Assembly: GCF_003260125.1 (NCBI RefSeq) | Contig: NZ_QHKO01000011.1 | Location: 62,001-126,000 of the forward strand | Length of the DNA: 64,000 nucleotides | DNA from: Lujinxingia litoralis | GTDB lineage: Bacteria; Myxococcota_A; Bradymonadia; Bradymonadales; Bradymonadaceae | Direction: 5' to 3' | Shown: positions 17,901 to 24,737 of the stretch, piece after piece | How the letters are laid out: each line of letters begins with the position of its first letter | How positions within the stretch are numbered: position 1 is the stretch's first letter | Translations under genes and position numbers: made by a program | The notes under the pieces: model-generated | The model's database searches: none | Told to the model about the DNA's origin: nothing | The model's input: the letters and a program-made list of their open reading frames with translations, nothing else

Positions 17901-20821
17901 CCAACCTCTGGACTGGAGTCGGGGACTCGCATTCGTCGGTAGGAGTCCGAGATGGATATCAAGCGATGAGGTACGCATTTGGTATCGAGTGGCCGACGCC
18001 CGGACTGCAGTTGAGCCAAGATCCGGCAGTGATCTCGAAAGAGTCAACATTGGATAGCTATGGAAAGCCCTTGGTGGAGACGGCGACAGGCGCCAGCGGG
18101 TCTTTGCGCTCTTCCACGGTACAACGCGACGTTTTGGGAAGGGCGCTAAGAGTAAAAGACTCGCGTGGGCGAGAGAGCTATAGAAGCCTCGATTTTGTCG
18201 GTAACGTGCTGGAGTCATGCGCAGTGGACGCGTTGGACGCTTCGACGAACTGTGCGCTATATTCCTACGACGACTATGATCGTCCGTCGGAAATTATTGA
18301 CCCCGAGGGGGGGGTCACAGATGTGACGTACGATACATTCGGGCGAAAGATCGCATCCATCGCGACGAGCGTTTTGCCGAATGGCGGTGGGGCTCCCTAT
18401 GAGTGGATGCTCTACGATGACCTGGATCGTATCACCGCCAAGCGCGACCGTATCGACGACGCGGTTTACTTTAGTTATGATGCCCGGGGGGATATCGAGT
18501 CGGTCTCTAACGATATCGACATACTGCGTACCTTTGATTTTGATTCCCTGGGACGCATTTCTTCGATGATGTCGACCAGCCCGCTAAGTTCCCATCAGGA
18601 TGCGGCATACATCGAGAATGTTAACGGGGTGCTCACGGAGAAAGATTTTAGTGTGGTCAGGGGGTACGAGTATGATGTTTTGGGTAACGTCATAAGCGAA
18701 AGCTTGGATGTGGGCGGGGAAACGTATGTAGCCGATCACTATTATGGCTACTATCCTACCTCCGTTGAGGTCGCGACTTATGTAAATTCGGACTTTGAGG
18801 TATTCCGGGAGTTCGATGGAAGGGGGCGGGAGATTTTTTCGTCGGCGTACCGAACGACATCTAACAGTGATGTTAAGGGGGAATCGTTTTGGTTGGGCCA
18901 GGCGCTCGCGGCGCATTACGGAAACAATATGACGGAAACGCGAGGTTATAATGACTTTTATGACCTGACACATAAGGAATACAGTGCGCTCACACTCGTC
19001 AACGGTCAGCCGGTCAATTCCGGAAGGGCCGACGAGTACTGCGGTCAACATATCCATGGTTATGGATGGGATCCCGATCTCTGTGGATTGCCGCTCTTGG
19101 AGATGGATTTGACCTATTCCAACTCAGGGGCATTGGAAAGCGCGCTTACCACGTACGGTTTCCCGAATGGGATGATACGTGATGGGAGTGACTTCTCATT
19201 TCATGAGTATAGCTATGATGGCCGTCATCGTATTGATGCGCATGATTTTTATGTTCAGTCTTCAACCTCGCCGCTTAGCGTGGGCGCTTCTCACTCGTTC
19301 CTTCGCGATTCAGCGATGGGAAGTCTTAATAAGCTGGTGCGAAACCCGTCCGGCGATAGTGTGAATTTTAAGCGCTTCGGTCATGGGCAGCTCGTGGATA
19401 TCAATGCACCGGAGTTTGGCGCGGTCATTGATCGCGATGCTTCGGGAAGAGTCATCGATTTGCCCCATCAGGATGTAGGTCTTATTGCTTATGATAGTTT
19501 AGGTCAGCTCATTGGAACGAACGATTTTGAGGAAGTTCATATTTATGACGCTTCTGGAGATCACGTGGCCAATGTGCATCAAGACGGTTCGGTGGTGCAT
19601 CATATTCGAATGGGAAATGGTGTGTACCTTCAACACCGTGTGCATTTGGATGAATATGACTTCTTTGTGCGTAGTCAGGAGCAGAATGCTTACCTGGGCA
19701 TGATTCGGTCAGATGGTAAGGCTCTTATTCCTCTTGTCGATGAGCGAAACTCCATTGTCGGTGTGTGGGATTCGGAAGCAATGGAGATGTTGGAGTATCG
19801 CCAGTACGATACGTTTGGACGCGTTCTCGTTATCAACGGCGCGGACCAGGTTATCTGTAACGAGATTGATGATTTGAGTGCGAATTGCTCTCTGTCGACG
19901 TTTGGCGGGCTTGGGTATACGGGAGCCTGGCGTTCGGATGCTTCCGGGCTCTACCGCTTTGGTGCGCGTTGGTACTCGACATTGCTGGGTGAGTTTATGA
20001 GTTCCGATCCCCTGTGGTACGTGGATTCCTTTAATCCGTATGCGTATGCGGCATTTGATCCGGTAAATCGTTGGGATCCGACGGGCCTTAGCTCTGAGCG
20101 TCATCTGGAGCAGTCGGAAGGCAAAGGTAAGAAGGATGAGGAGGACGAGTCCAAGCGACCGAAGCCACCAAAGCCACCAAAGCCGCCGAAGAAGAATGGC
20201 AATGATGATGATTGGCCCAATGCAGCTGATATACTTGCAGGTCTCTCAGCTGTGGTTGATGTGATCCCTGTGGTGGGGAGTGCTAAGAGTGCTGCTGAGG
20301 TGGTTTTGGGATACGACCCGATTACCCAACAGAATGTGAACCGCGGGGAGGCGGCTCTGGGCATCGCGATGGGGCTGATCCCCTTTGGTAAAGTAGCCGG
20401 GATAGCCGGGAAGGCCGGGATACGGGCGCTTTCTAGGCTTACCGCTCGGCAGGGGACGAAAGGCGGAAGGCATGGTGCGAAGATGTTGTCTCAATTAGAC
20501 GATCGCAAGAAACTTTGCTTTGTTGGTGGTACCGGTGTGTTGGCGGCGTCCGGGACGATACCCATTGAAGATGTGGACGTGGGTACCGTTGTTATCGGGG
20601 CCAAAGGGGAGGCGCAAGAACATCGTTGGAAAGAGGTAGATCTGCCAGCGGAGGCGTCCACTATAGAACCAACCGTCGAAGAGGAGGTTTATCTGGAGTT
20701 TCCATTTCTTCGGGGTGTGTCAATGGCGAGTCATCATTGGTCGCTTATGAGTTGGCCGGATTTGAGAAACGAGTTTCATCAAAGATTCGGTCTGAAGCAT
20801 CCACAGCCAAACGTTCATTGA
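11987..20821 (+). CDS. Giant secreted RHS-repeat protein with pre-toxin region and N-terminal block of a Hint domain
   Basis: This 2944-residue protein has a Sec signal peptide (MSYRILFFLVLLTSFLATSAVAQ), a Cys-rich N-terminal region, a Gly/Asn/Asp microsatellite linker near 548-562 and a DUF6531-like opening (DPVLLGSGGLEDRIVDF) near 574. Over 2000 residues of RHS/YD repeats follow (YSYDSAGNLITYQDPRG is one clear unit). The RHS core (LGYTGAWRSDASGLYRFGARWY...DP.NPY.Y..FDP...DPTG) spans about 2641-2702. After it come a Lys/Pro stretch, a hydrophobic pre-toxin-like segment (VDVIPVVGSAKSA, ALGIAMGLIPFGKVAG) and, at Cys2844, CFVGGTGVLAASGTIPIEDV, the first block of a Hint autoprocessing domain. 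The family forms a shell that encloses a toxin. No toxin follows in this frame. Codons are AT-richer than the neighbours'. GAGG precedes the ATG. Confidence 0.88.
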   Translation: MSYRILFFLVLLTSFLATSAVAQQTTPPAPTMPAENIATIGVEESIVALSQGEEALTRTVTIIPFETFAYHFLLTHWYFDEGGAQLLGDAFPVRFDEAPLNLLDGVAETNALLNDIVVTGIEFDYYGPEPPYESVWFSGTEFIVTFDAAWVPGSNQTRVESQNFMYVHADLAGISPWVGHGQVDGVTMHTTGLRGVGLGECCTLNSNAPGITGIECGLVPVGPSGCPDDQPDCMFTLPIETVSIPNTGIDFNFRNGTYIDRTQTPPSSFGGWGASHPRHGGRPIRPVHSLPSYNEFSNKGVNPIPLPVPQKEVACQICTVVDLARCMETPTPQSTPFIGEDSCAPNKSGIDPLCARIGGAMGSLPAQCGGLGIGEFVNTAGCFGPTSSGVSGKLTTGLGGSSLTVDKCDGYPVPEYCNYVDGEAPGCFSPEVEDDANQFWIDHVMGCAYGNPGPDVACYENGACHRMAPGVVRCVHCNDDGHCRESILRDALAADPRESGDESSEGEGEVKDFSYEGMDIRAFEEYDEPDYNSPGEGGDGDDATEIAGSGNGNGNGDGDGDGTGEGPGNERATDGDPVLLGSGGLEDRIVDFVFDGQGIDLTFERTYRSKSDYRGTMGSNWSHNYDVRIVPITEANAPDWIAPYCTKNLISPNCILYEEGTEGTRIFYRDRGQASQTIYTPQAGDTSTVIATKDGWKHRTSDGTIRTFGKYGYLESIEDRFKNKVTLEYEFTPLGALYHTYCNARDREEINQQENYDHRFCDWLAYSLGDLAELDVSPDGVPATVVVGGENVPVIDTPELPCGSFGNRAAPRKSCYPMVHNLAQAVEYGERLRMISFIPESVQGTHMMRPTRVRDDHGRELTFEYEESLPPSSNTNVENLFRYGLLKAVSGPKGTRLEFEYNRPDSSEYPARLADMYLTGAFRADTELPGNTERTLEYKYPWSDQSTFWTATELEDVRAVYGNYYSSIRGCTMTPTYAGQVQNAVSQDTCSVGSIGGGGGTSSTTPGNPCFLRERSAQNYLAGLADNIIRVVDTGHVAIENSYETDFFHRNFDRVIEQKFGGVYVSAPPSNWVTGFPSYGFEYYSGLDNQMLSHPAVTQFFGDIVQETLVDQTFCTTSTDPACMTELLIHEDPVPFTTCNSETFEHQSQRCSIAHSSPFWMALPGANPFKYHERDPAHAGEITITAIPCSTIAAKNVGDPTHNGLVAHVEMNPSIGDGFPFVPFPGYSSFYTQGSRERVGEDVNRVCEWVKTVNRDGIETVRGLNYRGQVVLETTPRNVNQDQSYVAIRNKYNSDGNLIYESELHDETLQYGYTLYHYDNDWVDEDVVPGVVQGEDQDGNVFYLPVDYHIPPHVVEPGYWTRRNNVKEVQIVLESPAALEMGGGTLAHVKERRVQFEYEPLFNQVSSMNEYAVTDTDEWILAHQEAVDYDYQEAGLVDGQGNSSALANYMMGLIAWGWDFGHQAVIEVDPTTSEEIVVGYELSSDLEIRGDLSQADYLRTTQFTVSLGEGDLNGDNVEGGIGDTLLGLPVRRTIYPVAGVVSGEQARETKYAWSEFGKLIREEKDSGQVIQHYYYPKGEFGAGAGEPDISVFDSHAQSRGLRGRTEYTNWSNDDYETTLDAELESRRCGSLQGPFAFILPQGCSEGTGYSTLLNLGVKKSVLQKVLNGTGRTSHKSYRYDLKGDVVKEYRPEGVVTISYNGDRYPVAVSHPSKAITAIAYTPNGSEVRRAVIEYGPNSPLSDRRRVVDLYGKPLLEGEARVSGGCDVVFDGLPETVVDESMVAGVDLYAYEDCRLSRFSYTGEGRLASEERGGLVSAYLYNSLGSVVSFEEYSATSYNGRISGKVFTTEYDLNQNPVYQGVTGYDGTSEWELYSYDSAGNLITYQDPRGSIWDMKYSYKGELVERAFAGNIYGSDNLTSESRLSYNGFGELVQELKDGLLERQVLRLPDGRPYGIRTTGESDQWFTGTYDGSNLWTGVGDSHSSVGVRDGYQAMRYAFGIEWPTPGLQLSQDPAVISKESTLDSYGKPLVETATGASGSLRSSTVQRDVLGRALRVKDSRGRESYRSLDFVGNVLESCAVDALDASTNCALYSYDDYDRPSEIIDPEGGVTDVTYDTFGRKIASIATSVLPNGGGAPYEWMLYDDLDRITAKRDRIDDAVYFSYDARGDIESVSNDIDILRTFDFDSLGRISSMMSTSPLSSHQDAAYIENVNGVLTEKDFSVVRGYEYDVLGNVISESLDVGGETYVADHYYGYYPTSVEVATYVNSDFEVFREFDGRGREIFSSAYRTTSNSDVKGESFWLGQALAAHYGNNMTETRGYNDFYDLTHKEYSALTLVNGQPVNSGRADEYCGQHIHGYGWDPDLCGLPLLEMDLTYSNSGALESALTTYGFPNGMIRDGSDFSFHEYSYDGRHRIDAHDFYVQSSTSPLSVGASHSFLRDSAMGSLNKLVRNPSGDSVNFKRFGHGQLVDINAPEFGAVIDRDASGRVIDLPHQDVGLIAYDSLGQLIGTNDFEEVHIYDASGDHVANVHQDGSVVHHIRMGNGVYLQHRVHLDEYDFFVRSQEQNAYLGMIRSDGKALIPLVDERNSIVGVWDSEAMEMLEYRQYDTFGRVLVINGADQVICNEIDDLSANCSLSTFGGLGYTGAWRSDASGLYRFGARWYSTLLGEFMSSDPLWYVDSFNPYAYAAFDPVNRWDPTGLSSERHLEQSEGKGKKDEEDESKRPKPPKPPKPPKKNGNDDDWPNAADILAGLSAVVDVIPVVGSAKSAAEVVLGYDPITQQNVNRGEAALGIAMGLIPFGKVAGIAGKAGIRALSRLTARQGTKGGRHGAKMLSQLDDRKKLCFVGGTGVLAASGTIPIEDVDVGTVVIGAKGEAQEHRWKEVDLPAEASTIEPTVEEEVYLEFPFLRGVSMASHHWSLMSWPDLRNEFHQRFGLKHPQPNVH
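13630..13676 (+). repeat. GGTAAT/GGTGAT microsatellite inside the RHS gene
   Basis: Tandem GGTAAT units pass into GGTGAT units, encoding alternating Gly-Asn and Gly-Asp. The tract lies between the N-terminal Cys-rich region and the RHS body, so it is probably a flexible linker. Slippage in whole hexamers would change its length without breaking the frame. Confidence 0.75.
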
Positions 20822-20881
20822 TGTCAGTATTTGATGTGTCGAAATTGAATGGGGTTGCTGTAGATGGGTGAGGTGAGAGAG

Positions 20882-22024
20882 ATGAACGTTTCGAGTGCTG
20901 GTTCTGGTGTGTATAAGTTTCGGCTACTTTTTCTCGCAGTTTTTGTGACGTTTCTGGGAAGTTGCGGTGCCGGCTTTGACCATTCGTCCGCCGAAGTCGG
21001 TACCGGCAGTCTCGAATTCGAGGGGGAGTTGTCGAGTCTGGGGGAGGGGATTGCCGAGGGGGAGCTTTCTGGTGATGAAGGCTGGTACTTCGATTCTCGG
21101 ACGCTCACGTGGAAGGTGGGTTCCGTCGAGTCTGCGGAGGGCCAGTCTTCTGTCCGAGAGTATTTTGTCGGCGGGCAACTTTTTCAGCGGGAGCGCGGTG
21201 GGGAAGCATTCACGACGGCGTTTCTGGCCGACAAACAATCGCTGCTAAAGGCCGGGGCCACCTGGGATCCGAAGTCGGCCGCTGGCGAGCCGACCGCGAA
21301 TGACGTGGTGTATGTTGTCGGGGAAGATGCGCGTCACGAGCTTCTCGCTCAGGTCGGACCGGGGGAAGAGTTCGCCTTTCTGGGGCGGGTCTTTGAAGCT
21401 CGTCGTGAGGCCGGACGGCTCGAGATTCGCTTTACGGGCAAGACCATGCATCGCGTGGTGGACACCTTTGAGCGACAAGCCTACGAGGTCGTCGACCTAG
21501 ACGTCGTTTACGCCGCGGAGGGAGCGGCGGATACCATCTCGGGCACCCCGGAGCATCCCTTCTTCGTGCCGGCTCGGGGGGATTATGTGCCCATGGGCGA
21601 GCTCGATGCCGGGACGGTGCTGCGCACCACCGACGGGAGCCTGGCCCGTGTGGTGGGCTCGGAGCGGCGCCAGGGTGGCTTCGAGGTTTTTAATTTTGAG
21701 GTCGAGGATGCCCACAACTACTATGTGAGCTCGCCGCGGGGAAGTCCCGGGGTGTTGGTGCATAATGTGTGCGTCGACCGAGTTCGGGAAGTTAACAACT
21801 TGCCGAAGAATGCGAGATTGACAGACGACGTTGATGACGTATTCAATCGATTAGAAAAACACAATGGCATTGATCCGAACGTCGCAAGTGATCGGCTTCA
21901 TAAGATTAAGAACTCTGACGGGTTCAATGGAGATGACAATGTTGTCTTCGATCTAACTGGAAACGTGTTTAACCCATCAACCGGGGAGCTTATGGGCACC
22001 CTTACCGCCGGCGGTGCGAGGTAG
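20882..22024 (+). CDS. Lipoprotein with C-terminal Hint half and polymorphic-toxin tip
   Basis: This is a 380-residue protein. A lipoprotein leader ends LAVFVTFLGSC (Cys28). About 150 residues of unknown function follow. From about residue 183 it carries the later Hint blocks: TGKTMHRVVDTFERQAYEVV, GTPEHPFFVPARGDYVPMGEL (TPEH at 222-225), then FNFEVEDAHNYYVSS and GVLVHN (His294-Asn295). The first Hint block with its nucleophilic Cys is absent from this protein but ends the upstream RHS protein. Residues 296-380 (ending NVVFDLTGNVFNPSTGELMGTL) look like a polymorphic-toxin C-terminal domain, possibly a nuclease; I do not know its activity. I chose the ATG at 20882 over 20864 because GAGGTGAGAG precedes it. 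The toxin-coding part drops sharply in GC. Confidence 0.72.
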   Translation: MNVSSAGSGVYKFRLLFLAVFVTFLGSCGAGFDHSSAEVGTGSLEFEGELSSLGEGIAEGELSGDEGWYFDSRTLTWKVGSVESAEGQSSVREYFVGGQLFQRERGGEAFTTAFLADKQSLLKAGATWDPKSAAGEPTANDVVYVVGEDARHELLAQVGPGEEFAFLGRVFEARREAGRLEIRFTGKTMHRVVDTFERQAYEVVDLDVVYAAEGAADTISGTPEHPFFVPARGDYVPMGELDAGTVLRTTDGSLARVVGSERRQGGFEVFNFEVEDAHNYYVSSPRGSPGVLVHNVCVDRVREVNNLPKNARLTDDVDDVFNRLEKHNGIDPNVASDRLHKIKNSDGFNGDDNVVFDLTGNVFNPSTGELMGTLTAGGAR

Positions 22025-22027
22025 AAC

Positions 22028-22243
22028 ATGCAAGCTGACTGGATTCACGTTTATGTTGTTTTTCGAATAGATAACTACCTAAAGTCAAAATCATTGGAAC
22101 ATAAGGTGACAATAAAAGAGGTTTTGCCAACCGCAGAAAATGCTGAAAAGGAGACGGCCCGGCTTAATGAGTTGGTAGAGCCTGGGGTTTACTACTTTTG
22201 GCAAAGCGCCAAATACTATCCGAACGGTCGAGGTGTTGAATAG
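22028..22243 (+). CDS. Small putative immunity protein
   Basis: This is a 71-residue soluble protein that starts 3 bp after the toxin-tip gene's stop, with GAGGT 5 bases before its ATG. It contains HVYVVFRIDNYL, VTIKEVLPTAENAEKETARLN and YYFWQSAKYY. I have seen similar short proteins beside RHS/polymorphic toxin genes in planctomycetes and related bacteria, but I cannot name a family. Position, size and the shared low GC with the toxin tip make an immunity role the simplest reading: it would bind and neutralise the 85-residue toxin domain in the producer cell. This is inference from context only. Confidence 0.6.
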   Translation: MQADWIHVYVVFRIDNYLKSKSLEHKVTIKEVLPTAENAEKETARLNELVEPGVYYFWQSAKYYPNGRGVE

Positions 22244-22429
22244 GTTGTGTACTGTTTTGGTGAGGCTTTTTTACTTCAATAGACCGCTGTTACTCACAGA
22301 TTTTCCAAACGTCCACAGGCACTCGCAGTCTTTTCACACCAAACGCCAACACTCCTTTCGACCACACGCCTTCTCTACCAAACACTCCCCCACCACACGC
22401 CTTCATGCGGCAGGGGAGGGCACCCACCT

Positions 22430-22647
22430 CAGTTCATCGTCGCGGTGATCTCGAACTGACCGCTGACGCCTGCCGTCGAGGTATCCGTCACCAGGTCGTA
22501 GGTAAGCGCCGGCTTCGGTGGCTGTGAACGTCACGCTTTCCGCGCCTTCGCCGGGCAGGTCGGAGCCAGCCTGGCAGCTGGCACGCTCATCGCCACAATC
22601 GCCGATGAGGTAGAGGGCAATGTCGTAGCTGTAGTGCCCCCCATAAT
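22430..22647 (-). pseudogene. Frameshifted 3' fragment of a secreted beta-sandwich (PPC-like) protein
   Basis: Read leftward, the sequence encodes YDIALYLIGDCGDERASCQ and ESVTFTATEAGAY, then shifts by one base near 22500 into LVTDTSTAGVSGQFEITATMN followed by a stop. Joined, this is the end of a domain like the pre-peptidase C-terminal (PPC) repeats of secreted proteins. There is no start codon of its own and the IS3-type remnant lies immediately upstream, so it is the tail of a gene cut by the insertion. The AT-rich 22244-22430 stretch holds nothing I can support. Confidence 0.55.
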
Positions 22648-23150
22648 TCAAGCAACCAACTCACCAAACTGAGCACCATACTCCGCCGGTGATTTATACC
22701 CGAACACTTGGTGAGGCCTCTCGGTGTTGTGGAACTCGCCACAGCTCTCAATCGCGTCTCGGGCCTGCGCAAAGGTCTTGAAGTTTGTCATCCAGATGCA
22801 CTCCTCCTTGAGCGAGCGGAAGAAGCGTTCAATCAGCCCGTTCTGCTGCGGCGTATAGAGTGTGATGAATTCCTGGGTCAGACCGTACTGCTTGCAACTC
22901 CCGATGAAAGACTTCGACGTGAACACGTTGCCATTGTCGCTACGCAGCACCGGCCGCGATTCGCCGTCAGGGTAGATAATGGCCGAAACGTTTCAAGCAG
23001 GCGCTCTCCAAAGCTCGCTGCGCCTCCATGGCGAGCGACGTCGATGCCAACAATTTCCCGGGCGCAGCAGTCAATCATAGCTATCACGCCAATCCAGCCG
23101 TCCTGCTCGCAATACAGGCTCGTTGCGTCCATCCCCCCACGTCGACCAGC
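22636..23150 (-). mobile_element. Broken IS3-family insertion sequence (transposase orfB remnant)
   Basis: Two leftward fragments in different frames together give an IS3-type integrase core. Upstream fragment: MDATSLYCEQDGWIGVIAMIDCCAREIVG (about 23130-23045), with the first catalytic Asp in MDATS. Downstream fragment 22648-22950: LRSDNGNVFTS with the second Asp, NGLIERFFRSLKEECIW with the Glu, and the family ending RPHQVFGYKSPAEY. A frameshift falls near 22950-23000. The N-terminal HTH protein (orfA) and the far end are missing, so the element cannot move itself. The sequence TGCCCCCC near 22636, just after the transposase stop, resembles an IS3-family terminal repeat. Confidence 0.8.
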
Positions 23151-23260
23151 TGCACTCGGAGCACGGGTCGGGCACAAAACCCGCCCCTACGACGGGGAAG
23201 CCCCACCCCTTGTACCCCCACCCCCCTTCGTGGCAAAACCATCGCATTCGTAAACATAGC

Positions 23261-23280
23261 GTCTCCCCCGGGGGGGAGAC
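23261..23280. repeat. Perfect 9-bp GC-rich palindrome
   Basis: GTCTCCCCC-GG-GGGGGAGAC, 110 bp upstream of the helical-protein gene. It could be a transcript hairpin or an operator-like site. Just before it (23164-23190) lies GGGTCGGGCACAAAACCCG, itself hairpin-forming. No T-tract follows, so it is not a classical terminator. Confidence 0.5.
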
Positions 23281-23389
23281 ACCGCCGCTGGTAATCCGGC
23301 GCGTGGCGAGCGGACGTCTGCAATGGTGCAGCGAGGCTTGCGTGGCGCGCTCGGGGGATGGGCGGAGCTTCTGAACAAGGAGTTATGCG

Positions 23390-24190
23390 ATGTCTGAGAC
23401 CCATTTTGATCTGACGTTGAAGGCGTGGATGGAGCGGGCTGCGGATCAGGTTCGCGCGATGGCGCCCAAGACCGCGCATACACGCGGGCAGCAGGCGCTG
23501 GTGCTGGCCGCGGATCTGCTGGAGGAGGCGCTTTTGCCCTACAGCGCGGCGGTGGGCGAGGCGCTGGCCGAGAGCGAGGAGGCGGCGCGGGCGGCCGAGG
23601 CGGTGTCGCAGGCCGATGTGGCGATGGATGGGGCGTACGAGCGTCTCTATGCCACGGCGCAGTCGAACTATTATCTGGCGGTGGCCGACGTGACGGTGAA
23701 TGCGACGCTCTTGAAGGAGCGGCTCGATCGGGGGATGGCGCTTCCGCCATCGGGCTTTCGGGCCCTGGGGTTGGATCGCTCGCGGGCGGTGATGGAGGGG
23801 GCGCTGACCTACGCCAACGACGCCCTGGGCGCAGACCACGCCGTGGTGGTCGATGCGCAGGCGGCCTACGACGGGTTCGTGCAGGCCCGCAAGGCCGCCA
23901 ACGCCGAGAACTCCGACGCGGTGCTCGCCATGCAGAAGCTCTTCGCGGCCCGCGACGAGGCTCGCCGCGCCTATGTCGCCGCCAGGCAGTTTGTGGAGGG
24001 GGCGCTCTCGCTCAATGAGAATGAGAGCCTGCGGCAGCTGATGTTGCCGCTCAACTCCATGTATCGAAGCACGGGCCGCCCCGGTGGTGGTACGGGATCC
24101 GATGCCGACGCCCCGGATGCCGGGGAGGTCGTGGTGAATGACGCGCCGCCGGTTCAGCCGACGCCGGTCGTCGAGCCCTCGGGTGAGTAA
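23390..24190 (+). CDS. Uncharacterised alpha-helical protein
   Basis: This is a 266-residue protein without signal peptide or membrane segment. It is almost entirely predicted helix, rich in Ala and Glu (LAESEEAARAAEAVSQAD), with regular hydrophobic spacing suggesting helical bundles or coiled coil. The last 45 residues are Gly/Asp/Pro-rich and probably disordered. An excellent ribosome site (AAGGAG, 8 bases before ATG) and a strong terminator 28 bp after the stop show it is a real single-gene unit. I do not recognise a family. GC content returns here to the genome's normal high level, so the gene lies outside the AT-rich RHS island. Confidence 0.75.
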   Translation: MSETHFDLTLKAWMERAADQVRAMAPKTAHTRGQQALVLAADLLEEALLPYSAAVGEALAESEEAARAAEAVSQADVAMDGAYERLYATAQSNYYLAVADVTVNATLLKERLDRGMALPPSGFRALGLDRSRAVMEGALTYANDALGADHAVVVDAQAAYDGFVQARKAANAENSDAVLAMQKLFAARDEARRAYVAARQFVEGALSLNENESLRQLMLPLNSMYRSTGRPGGGTGSDADAPDAGEVVVNDAPPVQPTPVVEPSGE

Positions 24191-24217
24191 GGCGACGATG
24201 ATGTGAGCTTGACTGAA

Positions 24218-24245
24218 ACCCTCCGAGGCGCTCGGAGGGTTTTTT
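24218..24245 (+). terminator. Intrinsic terminator after the helical-protein gene
   Basis: ACCCTCCGAG-GCG-CTCGGAGGGT followed by TTTTT. A perfect 10-bp stem with a 3-base loop, 28 bp after the stop codon. Confidence 0.93.
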
Positions 24246-24270
24246 GTGGGCAGTTGTAGAGCTCAAGCGG

Positions 24271-24502
24271 CTGAGTCGCGCTTCTGTTGCAAACAGAAGA
24301 GGAGGTAAGGGGTCTGAGTCGCCGTTCTGTTGCGAACAGAAGGGGAGGTAAGGGGCCTGAGTAGCCGTTCTGTCGTTAACAGAACGATAGGTAAGGGGGC
24401 TGAGTAGCCGTTCTGTCGTTAACAGAACGATAGGTAAGGGGTCTGAGTAGCGGTTCTGTTGCAAACAGAAGGGGAGGTAAGGGGGCTGAGTAGCCGTTCT
24501 GT
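24271..24502 (+). repeat. Tandem 43-bp hairpin array, locus 2 (5 full units and a partial sixth)
   Basis: Units begin with CTGAGT at 24271, 24314, 24357, 24400, 24443 and 24486, exactly 43 bp apart. Each carries a hairpin: CTTCTGTT-GCA-AACAGAAG in unit 1, and CGTTCTGT-CGTTA-ACAGAACG in units 3 and 4, where a C-G pair next to the core becomes G-C. Units 2 and 5 have a mismatch at that position. The array runs straight into the first ~108-bp repeat. There are no unique spacers, so it is not a CRISPR. Confidence 0.88.
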
Positions 24503-24717
24503 TGCCGAGCGCCCCAGGCCGACGCTGGCATCGTCGCTGCGTCGTGGCAGTAGCGTTGCTACAGCTTCAGCCCTGGCTCCTTGCCAGGCGCCGCCCTGAA
24601 TGCGCTCGGGTGCCGAGCGCCCCAGGCCGCCGCCAGCGGCGTCGTCAGGGATTCGCAGTAGCGTTGCTACAGCTTCAGCCCTGGCTCCTTGCCAGGCGCC
24701 GCCCTGGAGGCGCTCGT
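24503..24717 (+). repeat. ~108-bp structured dispersed repeat, locus 2 (two tandem copies)
   Basis: Copies at 24503-24609 and 24611-24717, both starting TGCCGAGCG and ending GCGCTCG(G), so that the ends of one copy can pair (CCGAGCGC/GCGCTCGG). Both keep GTAGC-GTT-GCTAC. The second copy has CAGGGATTCGCA before it; the first has CGTCGTGGCA instead. The block fills the space between two convergent genes and ends 20 bp from the deaminase stop. Confidence 0.88.
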
Positions 24718-24737
24718 GTTGGGTGGTACGCCGGGGC

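Noticed and set aside
20821..20882. A frameshift joining the RHS and lipoprotein genes into one
   Set aside because: The other frames of 20600-20880 do not encode missing Hint sequence, and the second gene has its own ribosome site and lipoprotein signal, so a single-base error does not explain the split.
24271..24508. Regular repeats that look like a CRISPR array
   Set aside because: The 43-bp units follow each other directly with no unique spacers, and no cas gene is near.
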